From Methylomonas paludis (GTDB lineage: Bacteria; Pseudomonadota; Gammaproteobacteria; Methylococcales; Methylomonadaceae), in NCBI RefSeq assembly GCF_018734325.1, contig NZ_CP073754.1, forward strand, positions 3,534,001-3,598,000: 64,000 bases of DNA. Direction: 5' to 3'. A program made the position numbers and the translations under genes. The notes beneath the pieces were generated by a model, which worked only from the letters and a program-made list of their open reading frames with translations, was not told where the DNA came from and ran no database searches. This document shows, piece by piece, positions 1 through 10,336 of this stretch (position 1 is its first letter; every line of letters begins with the position of its first letter).

Positions 1-2
1 AA

Positions 3-1076
3 ATGAGTATTTTAGTCACTGGCGGCGCTGGGTTTATCGGCTCAAATTTTGTACTGGACTGGTTAGCGCTGAATGATGAGCCCGTTATTAACCTGGACGC
101 ACTTACTTATGCAGGTAATGTTCAAAATCTAGCAGCACTCAATGGCAATGAAAAGCATATTTTCATTAAAGGAGATATTGGCGATTCAGAACTTGTTAGC
201 AGCTTGCTAGCCCGCCACCAACCGCGGGCGATAGTCAATTTCGCTGCAGAAAGCCATGTCGATCGCTCCATCTATGGTCCGGAAGATTTTATCCAGACTA
301 ATATCGTAGGCACTTTCCGCTTACTGGAAGCGGTACGCGGCTACTGGAACACGCTGCCAGACGAAGAAACCCGGGCAAAATTTCGTTTCCTGCACGTATC
401 GACCGATGAAGTATACGGTTCTTTGAGCAAAGACGACCCGGCTTTTACCGAAAACACCCGCTATGAACCCAACAGCCCTTATTCAGCCAGCAAAGCGGCC
501 AGTGACCACTTGGTGCGCGCCTATCATCATACCTACGGTCTACCGGTACTGACCACTAATTGCTCCAACAACTATGGCCCTTTTCACTTCCCGGAAAAGC
601 TGATACCTTTGATGATTGTTAACGCTCTGGCCGGCAAACCTTTGCCGGTGTATGGCGATGGGATGCAGATCCGGGATTGGTTATATGTCAAAGACCACTG
701 TAGCGCCATCCGCCGGGTATTGGAGCTTGGCAGAGTCGGCGAAACCTATAATATCGGCGGCTGGAATGAAAAACCCAATATAGAAATCGTCAATACTGTT
801 TGCACACTTCTTGATGAACTCAGTGGACGTGCTGATCACAAAAGCTATCGCGAACAAATTAGCTATGTAACTGATAGGCCAGGACATGATAGGCGTTACG
901 CAATAGATGCCGGCAAAATTGAGAAAGAGCTAAACTGGAAACCGGATGAAACCTTCGAAACCGGTATACGCAAAACCGTACAATGGTATCTGGACAATCA
1001 AGCCTGGGTGGAAAACGTACAATCAGGCGGCTACCGTGATTGGGTAGAAAAGAATTACGCTGAGCGTAGCCTATGA
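3..1076 (+). CDS. rfbB: dTDP-glucose 4,6-dehydratase
   Basis: This cytoplasmic enzyme converts dTDP-glucose to dTDP-4-keto-6-deoxyglucose, the second step of dTDP-L-rhamnose synthesis. At 357 residues it has the usual family length. The extended-SDR signatures are visible: the NAD-binding glycine motif [10 protein letters not shown] at residues 7-16, the segment STDEVYG near residue 133, and the catalytic YSASK motif near residue 160. Only two bases precede the ATG, so its ribosome-binding site and promoter lie outside the window. It overlaps the next gene by four bases (ATGA), showing translational coupling within an rfbB-D-A-C operon. The family assignment is very secure. Confidence 0.97.
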   Translation: MSILVTGGAGFIGSNFVLDWLALNDEPVINLDALTYAGNVQNLAALNGNEKHIFIKGDIGDSELVSSLLARHQPRAIVNFAAESHVDRSIYGPEDFIQTNIVGTFRLLEAVRGYWNTLPDEETRAKFRFLHVSTDEVYGSLSKDDPAFTENTRYEPNSPYSASKAASDHLVRAYHHTYGLPVLTTNCSNNYGPFHFPEKLIPLMIVNALAGKPLPVYGDGMQIRDWLYVKDHCSAIRRVLELGRVGETYNIGGWNEKPNIEIVNTVCTLLDELSGRADHKSYREQISYVTDRPGHDRRYAIDAGKIEKELNWKPDETFETGIRKTVQWYLDNQAWVENVQSGGYRDWVEKNYAERSL

Positions 1077-1969
1077 AAATCCTGTTATTTGGTAAAGATG
1101 GTCAAGTCGGTTGGGAATTGCAACGCAGCCTTGCTGCCCTGGGAGAACTTATCTCGCTAAGCTCCAGCAGCCAGGAATGGTGCGCTGATTTTACTAATCC
1201 GGAAGGTATTGCTCAAACCATACGCAGCATAGCCCCGGATGTTATCGTCAATGCCGCAGCCTATACCGCAGTTGATAAAGCCGAGACTGAACCGGCGCTG
1301 GCCCGGATCATCAATAGCCAGACCCCTGGCATATTGGCACATGAAGCCAAGAACCTTGATGCTTGGCTAATTCATTACTCTACCGACTACGTTTTTGACG
1401 GTAGTGGCGAACAGGCATGGCAGGAAACTGATCTCACCAAGCCTTTAAGTGTCTATGGTGCAAGCAAACTTGCCGGCGAAGATGCAATTCGCGCGACATA
1501 TTGCAAACATTTAATTTTTCGAACCAGCTGGGTGTACGCTGCACGCGGCAGCAATTTCGCTAAAACCATGCTGCGTCTGGCGCAAGAACGTGACGCCCTG
1601 AGCGTCATAGACGACCAAATCGGCGCGCCTACCGGCGCAGAACTATTGGCGGATGTCACCGCCCATGCCATTACCACTGCAACGCAACGCCCGGAAATCA
1701 GCGGGCTATATCACCTAACGGCACAAGGCAACACCTCTTGGTACGATTATGCCAAATTTGTCATTGACTTTGCTAACCAGGCCGGTGTGAATATCAAAGT
1801 CGCTGCCGAAAATATAAAGCCGGTATCGACCGATCAATTTCCCACAACGGCCAAACGTCCCCATAATTCGCGGCTGAATTCTACAAAACTGCAGGACAGC
1901 TTCAATTTAAAGTTACCCCATTGGCAAACTGGCGTAATCCGTATGCTCACCGAATATCTGGAGAAGTAA
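1073..1969 (+). CDS. rfbD: dTDP-4-dehydrorhamnose reductase
   Basis: This enzyme performs the last step of dTDP-L-rhamnose synthesis, the NAD(P)H-dependent reduction of dTDP-4-keto-rhamnose. The 298-residue protein starts with the cofactor-binding segment [14 protein letters not shown]. It carries the family sequence [13 protein letters not shown] near residue 60, STDYVFDG near residue 103 and the catalytic YGASK motif near residue 128. The start codon overlaps the rfbB stop by four bases. The next gene begins just after its stop, so all four rhamnose genes probably form one transcript. Gene order rfbB-D-A-C is a standard arrangement. Confidence 0.96.
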   Translation: MKILLFGKDGQVGWELQRSLAALGELISLSSSSQEWCADFTNPEGIAQTIRSIAPDVIVNAAAYTAVDKAETEPALARIINSQTPGILAHEAKNLDAWLIHYSTDYVFDGSGEQAWQETDLTKPLSVYGASKLAGEDAIRATYCKHLIFRTSWVYAARGSNFAKTMLRLAQERDALSVIDDQIGAPTGAELLADVTAHAITTATQRPEISGLYHLTAQGNTSWYDYAKFVIDFANQAGVNIKVAAENIKPVSTDQFPTTAKRPHNSRLNSTKLQDSFNLKLPHWQTGVIRMLTEYLEK

Positions 1970-1971
1970 CC

Positions 1972-2856
1972 ATGACACAACGTAAAGGCATCATCTTAGC
2001 TGGTGGCTCAGGCACAAGGCTGTATCCGGTCACAAAAGCGATTTCAAAGCAATTGCTGCCTATATACGACAAGCCCATGATTTACTACCCACTCAGCACG
2101 CTGATGTTGGCCGGCATACGCGATATTCTGGTCATTTCCACACCGCACGATATTAGCTTATTTCAACAACTCCTCGGCGACGGCAGCGACTGGGGCATAA
2201 ACCTGCAATACGCAATCCAGCCCAGTCCAGACGGACTTGCCCAAGCTTTTATTATCGGGCGCGAATTTGTCGGCAATCACCCCAGCGCATTAGTTCTGGG
2301 CGACAATATATTCTATGGTCATGATTTGCATGTACAGCTCAAAAACGCCCACAGCAGAAATGACGGCGCCACCGTATTTGCCTACCATGTAAATGATCCG
2401 GAACGCTACGGGGTGGTGAGTTTCGATACACATGGCAAAGCCATCTCCCTGGAAGAAAAGCCTGATCAACCCAAGAGTAATTACGCCGTCACCGGCTTAT
2501 ATTTTTACGACCAACAAGTCATCGATATTGCAGCCGAGCTTAAGCCTTCGCCACGTGGCGAGCTGGAAATTACCGATGTAAACAAAGCTTATCTTGAACT
2601 CGGACAACTCAATGTCGAAATTTTGGGGCGTGGCTACGCATGGCTGGACACCGGCACTCATCAAAGCCTGATCGAAGCCAGCAACTTTATCGAAACTATA
2701 GAAAATCGCCAAGGCCTGAAAATAGCTTGCCCAGAAGAAATTGCTTGGCGTAACCGCTGGATCAGCGACGAAAATATTGCCAGCCTGGCAAAACCATTGG
2801 CCAAAAACGGCTATGGCCAATACTTGCTGCGCTTACTCAATAAACAAGTGTTTTAA
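1972..2856 (+). CDS. rfbA: glucose-1-phosphate thymidylyltransferase
   Basis: RfbA makes dTDP-glucose from dTTP and glucose-1-phosphate, the committed and feedback-controlled step for dTDP-rhamnose. The N-terminus carries the nucleotidyltransferase signature [20 protein letters not shown] followed by [18 protein letters not shown]. The 294-residue length from this ATG matches the family. A TTG-initiated upstream extension of 17 codons is open but would lie inside rfbD. The ATG is preceded by a good GGAGAAG ribosome-binding site, so the ATG is chosen. It follows rfbD by two bases. Confidence 0.96.
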   Translation: MTQRKGIILAGGSGTRLYPVTKAISKQLLPIYDKPMIYYPLSTLMLAGIRDILVISTPHDISLFQQLLGDGSDWGINLQYAIQPSPDGLAQAFIIGREFVGNHPSALVLGDNIFYGHDLHVQLKNAHSRNDGATVFAYHVNDPERYGVVSFDTHGKAISLEEKPDQPKSNYAVTGLYFYDQQVIDIAAELKPSPRGELEITDVNKAYLELGQLNVEILGRGYAWLDTGTHQSLIEASNFIETIENRQGLKIACPEEIAWRNRWISDENIASLAKPLAKNGYGQYLLRLLNKQVF

Positions 2857-2906
2857 TTTGTTATTAAAAATACCAACCTTAATAAAACTAAAACCACAGG
2901 AACGCT

Positions 2907-3455
2907 ATGCAGGCAACTCGATTATCTATCCCCGATGTCATATTGTTTACACCCAAAATTTTTGGTGATGAGCGTGGTTTTTTTTATGAGAGTTTTAACC
3001 AACAAAAATTTGCTGAACTGACCGGTTTGAATAAAAGCTTTGTGCAAGACAACCATTCCAAATCGCAAAAAGGTGTGTTACGCGGCTTGCATTATCAGGT
3101 GCCGCCTAAAGCCCAGGGAAAACTGGTGCGGGTCATACAAGGCGAAGTTTTTGATGTTGCGGTTGATATCCGTAAAAGCTCACCTACCTTTGGGCGCTGG
3201 GTTGGATGTCAATTATCGGCACAAACCAATCAACAACTTTGGATACCAGAGGGCTTTGCCCACGGTTTTGTGACCTTATCCGATACAGCTGAATTTCTAT
3301 ACAAGACCACAGACTATTATTCTCCTGAACATGAGCGCTGTATAATCTGGAATGATGCCGAATTAGGAATAGATTGGTTATTATCGGATTTACCCACCTT
3401 ATCAGGGAAAGATCAGTTAGGGAAAACCCTGGCAACAGCTGAATGTTTTACCTGA
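2907..3455 (+). CDS. rfbC: dTDP-4-dehydrorhamnose 3,5-epimerase
   Basis: RfbC epimerises C3 and C5 of dTDP-4-keto-6-deoxyglucose, between the RfbB and RfbD steps. The 182-residue protein has the cupin-type epimerase motifs DERGFFYESFN near residue 21, the catalytic-histidine segment VLRGLHYQVPPKAQGKLVR near residue 57, and GEVFDVAVDIRKSSPTFG. Length is normal. It lies 50 bp after rfbA and completes the rhamnose set. Base composition becomes more AT-rich immediately downstream, suggesting that the following genes have a different history. Confidence 0.95.
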   Translation: MQATRLSIPDVILFTPKIFGDERGFFYESFNQQKFAELTGLNKSFVQDNHSKSQKGVLRGLHYQVPPKAQGKLVRVIQGEVFDVAVDIRKSSPTFGRWVGCQLSAQTNQQLWIPEGFAHGFVTLSDTAEFLYKTTDYYSPEHERCIIWNDAELGIDWLLSDLPTLSGKDQLGKTLATAECFT

Positions 3456-3650
3456 TACTCACATTAAGGCAGCGCTGATCGAATTGTAATTTCAGCCATC
3501 CTCATCATCCAAAGCCTAATTTTTCAAAGGCTGCGACTGGCCGGGCAACTAACCGTAATTCAACCTTTTTTTGCCGCCTTCATTATATTTATTTTAAATA
3601 GATTAACTTGGCATTAATATTTTTAGACGAACCGCGTGAAATTATATATT

Positions 3651-4757
3651 ATGAAATTAAAGCCTTGGATAGGACATCGTGTTAGAGAAATATTTGTTCA
3701 TTTAACCTGGTTTTTTCAGCCAAAGTCTGATTTGACTGTAGCTATCTTTCCAAGTGGTGATAAGTCTCAAGGCTCATCAAACCTAAGAGCTATCGAAATA
3801 GGCAAAGCTTTAACAAAACTCGGCTGGCGAGTATCTGTTGTACCTATGCAATTAGAATATTCTCAGCGCCTACGAATTTTACAGCTTCAAAAACCAAAAG
3901 TAATTTTTTTACAAAAAGCCCGCCATTCACTTAACCGGCCTGGTTTGTATCAAAATATACCTATTGTTTTTGATATTGATGACGCTGATTACTTGGATCC
4001 ACTCCAATTTGACGGAATAGTGGATTGTTTAAGCGCCAGTAAAGCAGTAATTGCCGGCTCATCTATTGTGGCGAATTGGTGCAAAGCATTCAATTCATCT
4101 GTAGATGTGGTCTGGACAGGTACCCCGGTTGCAATTGCCGCAAATGAAGCAATTCCGTCTGCTAAAAGAGCGCCTATTGTGGCATGGGCTTGTTCAATGT
4201 CATTAGGTTACCCAGTTGAAGCAGAGTTTGTGGTTAATACGCTGGTTTTACTTGCAGAGCGTATCAATTTTGAGTTCTGGCTGTATGGGGTTGACTCTGA
4301 ACCACAAGCAGATTTGTTATTTGGCAGGCTTCGGGAAAAAGGGATAGCCTTACGCTACTTTAATTTTATGCCTTACCAAAATTTTATTAATTCTCTTGGG
4401 GCTGTTTCTGTCGGTTTAAACCCTTTACTGCCGGAACAAAGCGCATATAGTCAAGGTAAATCGTTTGGAAAAGTACTCGCGTATTTGGTTGCCAATGTGG
4501 CGATTGTCGCCTCGGACGCAGTCGACCATCGCGGCTTTTTTGAGCATAAAAAAAATGGCATGCTGGCAGATCGGAGTGAGGAATGGGTGGAAAGTATTTA
4601 TGAGTTACTGGTTAATTCAGATCTTAGGCAAAGCTTAGTGGAAAATGCATATAACGATTATTGCACAAAGCTGACAACTGAAGTAGCAGCTAAAAAAGTT
4701 TCAACTATTTTATCAGCTGTGATTTCAAATTATGATCCTAAAAAACATCAATCATAG
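3651..4757 (+). CDS. glycosyltransferase (GT4-like), polysaccharide locus
   Basis: This is probably a cytoplasmic glycosyltransferase of the GT-B fold acting in assembly of a rhamnose-containing glycan. The N-terminal half contains FPSGDKSQGSSNLRAIEIG and VVFDIDDADYLD-like segments. The C-terminal half has GLNPLLPEQSAYSQGKSFGK, resembling the nucleotide-sugar-binding part of GT4 enzymes. A GTG start 15 bases upstream (3636) is equally open and neither start has a convincing ribosome-binding site. The gene is visibly more AT-rich than rfbBDAC, as is the flippase gene after it, which suggests separate acquisition. Donor and acceptor cannot be told from sequence. Confidence 0.75.
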   Translation: MKLKPWIGHRVREIFVHLTWFFQPKSDLTVAIFPSGDKSQGSSNLRAIEIGKALTKLGWRVSVVPMQLEYSQRLRILQLQKPKVIFLQKARHSLNRPGLYQNIPIVFDIDDADYLDPLQFDGIVDCLSASKAVIAGSSIVANWCKAFNSSVDVVWTGTPVAIAANEAIPSAKRAPIVAWACSMSLGYPVEAEFVVNTLVLLAERINFEFWLYGVDSEPQADLLFGRLREKGIALRYFNFMPYQNFINSLGAVSVGLNPLLPEQSAYSQGKSFGKVLAYLVANVAIVASDAVDHRGFFEHKKNGMLADRSEEWVESIYELLVNSDLRQSLVENAYNDYCTKLTTEVAAKKVSTILSAVISNYDPKKHQS

Positions 4758-4791
4758 CTTGGCTGATGTTTAAAACATATTTACAATAAAA

Positions 4792-6357
4792 ATGCTTATT
4801 ATCTCTAATATTAAGTGGACATTAGTAGCTCAAGCTGCCCGGATTATATCGCAATTAGCGAATATATTTATTCTGGCAAGAATTTTGGCGCCGTCTGATT
4901 ATGGCACGATGGCAATGGCTTCAGTGGTTACAAATTTAGCCCTTCTACTTAGAGACCAAGGAACTTCTGCCGCTCTAATTCAAAAGGAAAATTTAACAGA
5001 CCAAATAATCACAACCGTTTTTTGGTTTAACATTAGTACTGGACTGGCAATAGCACTTGCAATTATGGTACTGTCTCCGGCTATTTCTATTTATTTCAAT
5101 CAACCAGAACTTATAGCTGTTTTATGTAGTCTTGCCATTGTGTTTCCTTTGGGAAGCTCCGCTTCTTCACATCAAGCTTTATTAGAGCGAAATTCACAAT
5201 TTAAAGAACTTGCGATCATTGAAATAATTTCGTCATTAATTGCTATGATATTATCCATCATAGCGGCCTGTTATGGTTTTGGTGTATACAGCCTGGTAAT
5301 ACAAGCCGTTATGATGTCTCTGCTCTCTGCCATACAAATATGGAAAACTTCCGCTTGGCGACCAAGTGGAAGGCCAAGTATGAAAGCCCTGAAATCGATT
5401 TTGCCTTTTACTAGTTATATGGCTGGTTCGCAGATCATTTCCTATTTCGTTCGCAATTCGGATAGTGCAATTATAGGCAAAATATTAGGTGCATCGTCAT
5501 TAGGGATTTACTCAATGGCTTTTAAGGTAATGCTGCTGCCGGTACAAAATATCACCTGGGCGGTATCAAGATCATTGTACCCGATCATGAGCCGACAACA
5601 AGATTCACTAAAGGAAATGGGGACGCTATATTTACAGACCGTTGCGTTTATTTCATTTTTATCTGCGCCATTGATGGCAGGTATTTTTGCACTTCGAGAG
5701 CCTTTTGTTAACTTTGCTTTTGGTAATAAATGGGCAGAGGCTGCTGATGTGCTGATGTGGCTGGCACCAGTAGGATACTTACAGTCCATTTCAAGTACTG
5801 CCGGCGTTGTTTTTATGGCACAAGGAAAAATAAGGTTTTATATGTGGTTAACCTTTATTAGTGGCTTAATTTGCGTAATTGCATTTATAGTAGGGTCAAA
5901 GTGGGGTATGGGTTGGATAGTAACGGATTATTTGTATTTACATGAACATCTAAAGCAAGCGGAGCTTGGTACTGGACGTGAGAGAATCACGGAATTCTTA
6001 GTGTTTGCCAGCGATCAGTTTCGCTTGGCTGTTAATAGCGGCAATATTAAAGATGTCGCTGCTTATTATTTATTAGCAACCATTATAACTATCTTGCCAA
6101 GCTTGGTAATTTCGACAAAATTAGTAGGCTATAGTATATTCAGTTTATTCTCGGCAATTTGGCGATCGGTTTTTGTATCACTGATAGTTTGCCTTGTTAT
6201 TAGATACTGTTATTTTGAATTCAAAGGTTACTATGGCAACCCATTATCGGAGTTTATTATTTTAATAATATCCGGGGTTCTGCTCTATATACTTTTGAGC
6301 TTTGTGCTAATTAGACCGCAAATAATGTTCGTGCTTAATAAACTTAAGACAAGATAG
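4792..6357 (+). CDS. Wzx-type lipopolysaccharide/oligosaccharide flippase with an insertion
   Basis: This is an integral membrane protein of the MOP/polysaccharide-synthase flippase family, expected to move undecaprenyl-linked oligosaccharide across the inner membrane. Many hydrophobic helices are visible across 521 residues, with the typical opening ending in ARILAPSDYGTMAMA and the conserved RNSDSAIIGKILGASSLGIYS segment near residue 221. Residues 374-418 form a mainly hydrophilic stretch (KQAELGTGRERITEF) that interrupts the otherwise continuous pattern WGM...IKDVAAYYLLATI between two membrane helices. Without it the protein would be about 476 residues, close to normal for the family. The gene is AT-rich and lies 34 bp after the glycosyltransferase. 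Confidence 0.85.
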   Translation: MLIISNIKWTLVAQAARIISQLANIFILARILAPSDYGTMAMASVVTNLALLLRDQGTSAALIQKENLTDQIITTVFWFNISTGLAIALAIMVLSPAISIYFNQPELIAVLCSLAIVFPLGSSASSHQALLERNSQFKELAIIEIISSLIAMILSIIAACYGFGVYSLVIQAVMMSLLSAIQIWKTSAWRPSGRPSMKALKSILPFTSYMAGSQIISYFVRNSDSAIIGKILGASSLGIYSMAFKVMLLPVQNITWAVSRSLYPIMSRQQDSLKEMGTLYLQTVAFISFLSAPLMAGIFALREPFVNFAFGNKWAEAADVLMWLAPVGYLQSISSTAGVVFMAQGKIRFYMWLTFISGLICVIAFIVGSKWGMGWIVTDYLYLHEHLKQAELGTGRERITEFLVFASDQFRLAVNSGNIKDVAAYYLLATIITILPSLVISTKLVGYSIFSLFSAIWRSVFVSLIVCLVIRYCYFEFKGYYGNPLSEFIILIISGVLLYILLSFVLIRPQIMFVLNKLKTR

Positions 6358-6476
6358 CAGCTACCGATCTTCTGCTACATCAAGATCGCTACGCTGTGCG
6401 TTTGGGCTATCCAAGCCGACTGGTCGATATGTTTATGATCGGATGAACTTTACCAATTTGCTGCCGGGGTATCCTG

Positions 6477-6570
6477 TCAGCGGGACGCCGTGAATACATC
6501 CTTGTAGGCGCTTTCTAAAGCCTCCCTGCTGCAGAAACCTCTGCCGGAACACCCCCACACCCAATCAAGC
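6477..6570. repeat. degenerate intergenic repeat between flippase and minus-strand genes
   Basis: The segment containing GGGACGCCGTGAATACATCC followed by TTGTAGGCGCTTTCTAAAGC resembles a short intergenic repeat that I recall from many gammaproteobacteria. Only one copy is seen here and its edges are uncertain. The rest of the 6358-6636 gap shows no gene. It ends in an imperfect inverted repeat, AGTGTG/CACACT, just beyond the stop of the small minus-strand gene. Confidence 0.35.
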
Positions 6571-6636
6571 GATCCGTCAAAACAAGATTGCTCAACGACT
6601 ACTTCGCGTAACAGTGTGACTTATCCAAGTGCCACA

Positions 6637-6840
6637 CTACTCGCCATCAAGATGTCTGGGAGAATGGCGTAACTGATTTTGTTGCGCCAAGCTTTGTTCA
6701 ATTTTCTCTAACAAAGCAATCTGTTGATCCAGCCGATCTTTGATGCCAAACACTGCAAACGGCAATAAGGTCCATAACAGCACCAACAGGAAAAAAAATA
6801 ACACGCCGACAATGCCAAACGATGCAAAAAAAGCTTCCAT
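6637..6840 (-). CDS. small single-pass membrane protein, unknown function
   Basis: This 67-residue protein has one strongly hydrophobic segment (about residues 7-33, rich in F, L and V) followed by a charged amphipathic tail (KDRLDQQIALLEKIEQSL) that could form a short coiled coil. I do not recognise a family with certainty. It lies 93 bp downstream of rmuC on the same strand, so it may be the last gene of a hemL-rmuC transcript. Its start is an ATG at 6840. Function unknown. Confidence 0.6.
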   Translation of the reverse strand: MEAFFASFGIVGVLFFFLLVLLWTLLPFAVFGIKDRLDQQIALLEKIEQSLAQQNQLRHSPRHLDGE

Positions 6841-6933
6841 AAATCACCTGAAATTAACTTAAAAACTTAACAGCAGCCGGTTAAACTACTTTTAAGGCTG
6901 AAAACTCGACCCTCAACGCCGTGTTGCTGACCA

Positions 6934-8433
6934 TCAATCCGCCAGAGACTTACTATCCTCGCTGTCATCCCCACTTTGTTCGGTGAGACTCTTGGGCAAT
7001 TTTTTCTTGATCTTGACACCTAGTTCCTCAAAGCTGCTGGCCTGACGCAACAAATTGCCATTGCCGGAACTAAGCTTGTTAACAATGCCGTCATAGGTGC
7101 GATGTACAGTATGCAACTGGTTGCCGAGTTTTTCGATGTCTTCGGCAAAACCGCGAATCTTGTCATACAGACTGCCGGCTTTTTCGGCTATCAGTCTGGC
7201 ATTTTCATTTTGCTGTTCGTAGCGCCAGATGTTTTGAATTGTGCGTAAAGTTGCCAGCAAGGTAGTGGGCGTTACCACCACAATCTTGTGCTCGAAGGCA
7301 TCGTTAAATAATTTTTCATCGGCCTGAAAAGCCGCCATAAACGCGGCTTCAATAGGCATGAACATCAGCACAAAATCCAACGAGCGCAAACCTTTTAAAC
7401 TGGCATAATCCTTATTACTCAGGCTCTTGATATGATTGCGTACCGCTTCGGTATGCTGTTTCAGCGCTTCGGCACGCAAGGATTCGTCTTCTGCTGCACA
7501 ATAACGCTCATAGGCCAGCAGCGAAACCTTGGAATCAATAATTACATCCTTGTTTTCCGGCAGCCGGACTATCACATCCGGCTTGAACAAACGATTATCC
7601 TCATCGCGAAAGCTGCTCTGGGTTTCGTATTCGATACCTTTGCGTAATCCGGATTGTTCCAGTACTTTTTCCAGGATCATCTCGCCCCAGTTACCCTGCA
7701 TCTTGTTATCGCCTTTCAAGGCTTTAGTCAGATTTAAGGCTTCCTGGTTCATTTTGGCGGTGTCGCGACGTAGCGAAACAATTTCTTCGCGCAGAGAAAT
7801 TCGGTCTTTGGTTTCATTGTCGTAAACAGTTTCCACCCGGCTTTTAAATTCGCCCAACTGCTGTTGTAACGGGGCAATCAAACCGGCCATACTGACTTTA
7901 TTATGCTCGGTAAACTGTTTGCCACGTTCTTCAAAAATCTTGTGAGCCAGATTTTCAAACTGGGTCTTTAACTGATTTTCCGCATCCTGCAATAAACTGA
8001 TTTTTTCCGCATGATTTTTTTGCTGCTCTTGCCAACGGGTATTCAATTCGGCGTATTCAGTCTGTAAAACCTGTAACTGCTGCTGTAATTGGCCAAATTC
8101 CACCTGTTTGGTATCAAACTGGCGTTGCAACTGGTTTTCATTGTCCTGCAACAGCCTGATTTTATCCGCCACACTGTTTTGCTGCTCCTGCAAACGTGTG
8201 TTCAATTCCACATTAAAAGTCTGCAAATGCATCACCTGCTGTTGCAGGGCGTGACATTCCAGTTCATAGGCCGTTAATTTAGTCAGCTTTTCTTCGGTTA
8301 CCGCCATACTGATACTGGCTTGCTGTAATTGCTGAACCACAGCGTTGAGCCGTTGCCGGTATAAAAAACTGCCCAGGCCAAAACCGGCCAATGCCGCTAA
8401 GGCTAACCATAAAATCAGCAAGGGTTCCATCAT
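6934..8433 (-). CDS. rmuC: DNA recombination protein RmuC
   Basis: RmuC is a membrane-anchored protein related to restriction-type nucleases that limits rearrangements at inverted repeats. The 499-residue product has an N-terminal membrane anchor ([20 protein letters not shown]), a long glutamine-rich coiled coil (about residues 30-210), and the RmuC domain with [20 protein letters not shown] near residue 247 and [16 protein letters not shown] near residue 298. Two adjacent ATG codons are possible starts (8433 and 8430). Its start overlaps the hemL stop, so the two genes are translationally coupled although functionally unrelated. Confidence 0.93.
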   Translation of the reverse strand: MMEPLLILWLALAALAGFGLGSFLYRQRLNAVVQQLQQASISMAVTEEKLTKLTAYELECHALQQQVMHLQTFNVELNTRLQEQQNSVADKIRLLQDNENQLQRQFDTKQVEFGQLQQQLQVLQTEYAELNTRWQEQQKNHAEKISLLQDAENQLKTQFENLAHKIFEERGKQFTEHNKVSMAGLIAPLQQQLGEFKSRVETVYDNETKDRISLREEIVSLRRDTAKMNQEALNLTKALKGDNKMQGNWGEMILEKVLEQSGLRKGIEYETQSSFRDEDNRLFKPDVIVRLPENKDVIIDSKVSLLAYERYCAAEDESLRAEALKQHTEAVRNHIKSLSNKDYASLKGLRSLDFVLMFMPIEAAFMAAFQADEKLFNDAFEHKIVVVTPTTLLATLRTIQNIWRYEQQNENARLIAEKAGSLYDKIRGFAEDIEKLGNQLHTVHRTYDGIVNKLSSGNGNLLRQASSFEELGVKIKKKLPKSLTEQSGDDSEDSKSLAD

Positions 8434-9710
8434 ATTTGCTGAAAAACGGTTGCTGCTGCGCTAATTGTGGCGGCAATGTCCGCATCACTATGCGCCTGGG
8501 AAACAAACCCGGCTTCAAACGCCGAAGGGGCCAAATAGATGCCTTGCCCCAGCATGGCGTGAAAAAAGCGTTTGAAGCGTTCCTGATCACAGGCCAGTAC
8601 CTGGGAAAACCGGCTGACAGGCGTTTGATCAGTAAAAAACAGGCCAAACATGCCACCAACCTGATTGCTGGTAAAACCAATACCTGCGGCATCCGCGGCC
8701 AGTTGCAGGCCGTGTAGTAATCGACTGGTTTTTGCAGTTAATTCGACATAAAAACCGGGGACGCTGATTAACTCCAGGGTCGCCAAACCAGCCGCCATCG
8801 CTACCGGATTACCGGACAAGGTACCGGCCTGATACACTGGCCCTAATGGTGCCAGATATTCCATAATGGCGCGTTTGCCGCCAAAAGCACCGACCGGCAT
8901 ACCACCACCTATTACTTTGCCCAAGGTGGTCAAATCCGGGGTAATTCCATACAGGCCCTGGGCACCGTGCAAATCCACCCGAAATCCGGTCATCACTTCA
9001 TCAAAAATCAGTACGCTGCCATACTGATCGCAAACCTCACGTAAACTGACCAGAAACCCCGGTTCCGGAGGAATGCAATTCATATTGCCGGCCACCGGCT
9101 CCACGATGATGCAGGCGATTTGTTCGCCCAATTCGGCAAAAGTCTGGCGCACGGCATCGATGTCGTTATAGCTCAGGGTAATGGTTTCCGCCGCCAAAGC
9201 TGCCGGCACTCCTGGTGAACTGGGCACACCTAACGTCAAAGCCCCAGAGCCGGCTTTGACCAGCAGTGAATCGGAATGACCGTGATAACAGCCTTCAAAT
9301 TTCACTATCTTATCGCGACCTGTATAACCCCGCGCCAGACGTAACGCACTCATGGTCGCTTCCGTACCGGAATTGACCATCCGCACCAGCTCAATAGACG
9401 GCAATAAGGCACAGATTTTAGCGGCCATTTGCGTCTCTATAGCCGTGGGCGCACCAAAACTCAAGCCTTTTTCCGCACTCTGGATGACTGCGGCAATCAC
9501 TTCCGGGTGGGCATGGCCTAAAATCATCGGCCCCCAGGACCCCACATAATCGATATAGCGCTTATTTTCGCTATCAAATACATAAGCGCCTTGGGCATGG
9601 TCAAAATACACCGGGGTGCCCCCGACGCCACTAAAAGAGCGTACCGGCGAATTGACCCCGCCGGGAATAAATTTTTTGGCTTCGGAAAATAACACGCTGG
9701 ATAGGCTCAT
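8430..9710 (-). CDS. hemL: glutamate-1-semialdehyde 2,1-aminomutase
   Basis: HemL is a PLP enzyme that converts glutamate-1-semialdehyde to 5-aminolevulinate in the C5 haem/tetrapyrrole pathway. From the ATG at 9710 the protein has 426 residues and begins [20 protein letters not shown], which lines up with known HemL N-termini. An open extension to 9764 is therefore rejected. Class III aminotransferase features are present: [27 protein letters not shown], and the PLP-lysine segment [16 protein letters not shown]. It lies upstream of and overlaps rmuC. Confidence 0.95.
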   Translation of the reverse strand: MSLSSVLFSEAKKFIPGGVNSPVRSFSGVGGTPVYFDHAQGAYVFDSENKRYIDYVGSWGPMILGHAHPEVIAAVIQSAEKGLSFGAPTAIETQMAAKICALLPSIELVRMVNSGTEATMSALRLARGYTGRDKIVKFEGCYHGHSDSLLVKAGSGALTLGVPSSPGVPAALAAETITLSYNDIDAVRQTFAELGEQIACIIVEPVAGNMNCIPPEPGFLVSLREVCDQYGSVLIFDEVMTGFRVDLHGAQGLYGITPDLTTLGKVIGGGMPVGAFGGKRAIMEYLAPLGPVYQAGTLSGNPVAMAAGLATLELISVPGFYVELTAKTSRLLHGLQLAADAAGIGFTSNQVGGMFGLFFTDQTPVSRFSQVLACDQERFKRFFHAMLGQGIYLAPSAFEAGFVSQAHSDADIAATISAAATVFQQI

Positions 9711-9805
9711 GTTGTTCAAAATTGGTTTGGGAACTGCAGGCATGCCTAAACAAACCCTGTTCATGGTAAAAATTGCCGGCTTGTCGGCCCCAACCGAACA
9801 AGCTG

Positions 9806-9829
9806 AGCCCCCTTTGAAAAAAAGGGGGT
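9806..9829. repeat. short stem-loop between a lipoprotein gene and hemL
   Basis: The run CCCCCTTT, a short A-rich loop and AAAGGGGG form a compact hairpin in the gap between the minus-strand lipoprotein gene and hemL. On the minus strand it follows the lipoprotein stop, but there is no clean T-run after it. It may be an attenuator or a dispersed repeat; I cannot choose between these. Confidence 0.35.
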
Positions 9830-9881
9830 GGGGATTTTCGACGGCTTGAAGCAGACTTACATCAGCCGCCCAGCCAAAAGC

Positions 9882-10313
9882 TTAAGGCTTGCCGAACAAA
9901 TGTGGACCTTTGGGTACCGGCTTGGCTTGCAGACAAAAATAGGCGGCTGAATCGAATTTTATCTCCAGGGTTTGGGTATCTTCATGTTCCTGCAAATATT
10001 TTTCGGCATCAATATCCGATAAATCTTCTGCGATATGAGTAGCGATACAGCCGCAAGATTCGGTAAAACGTTTTTCATCAATATCTTTATTCACCGAATT
10101 TTTCAATTCACGTGTCACACAGTTTTTTGCAAATGCCTTGATAAATTTGGATTTTACCGAATCGCTGGCTTCGCCGTAATCAACATGATTAGGTTTGGTC
10201 GGTTTGGATTTTGCACTTTCATCGGTACTGTTGTCGGAACAAGCAGTCAGCATGATAGCCAGACTGCAAGCGATGAAAAAGCCGAAAAGTTTTTGCGGAT
10301 AAGTGGTTTTCAT
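9882..10313 (-). CDS. putative lipoprotein, unknown function
   Basis: This is a 143-residue exported protein with a lipoprotein signal: a positively charged start (MKTTYPQK), a hydrophobic core and the lipobox LTAC with cysteine at about residue 25. The mature part is hydrophilic and contains four cysteines (NCVTREL, ESCGCIA, YFCLQ), which could form disulfides in the periplasm. I do not recognise a named family. It lies 23 bp after gmk on the same strand and is probably cotranscribed with it, which says little about function. Confidence 0.7.
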   Translation of the reverse strand: MKTTYPQKLFGFFIACSLAIMLTACSDNSTDESAKSKPTKPNHVDYGEASDSVKSKFIKAFAKNCVTRELKNSVNKDIDEKRFTESCGCIATHIAEDLSDIDAEKYLQEHEDTQTLEIKFDSAAYFCLQAKPVPKGPHLFGKP

Positions 10314-10336
10314 TGTGGTTATTTTACTTGTATATT

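Noticed and set aside
6358-6636. Transposase remnant after the flippase gene
   Set aside because: Six-frame reading of the gap gave no transposase motif; only a degenerate intergenic repeat is suggested.
8279-8692. 137-codon ORF across the hemL/rmuC junction
   Set aside because: It overlaps two secure genes in another frame and has no supporting motif.
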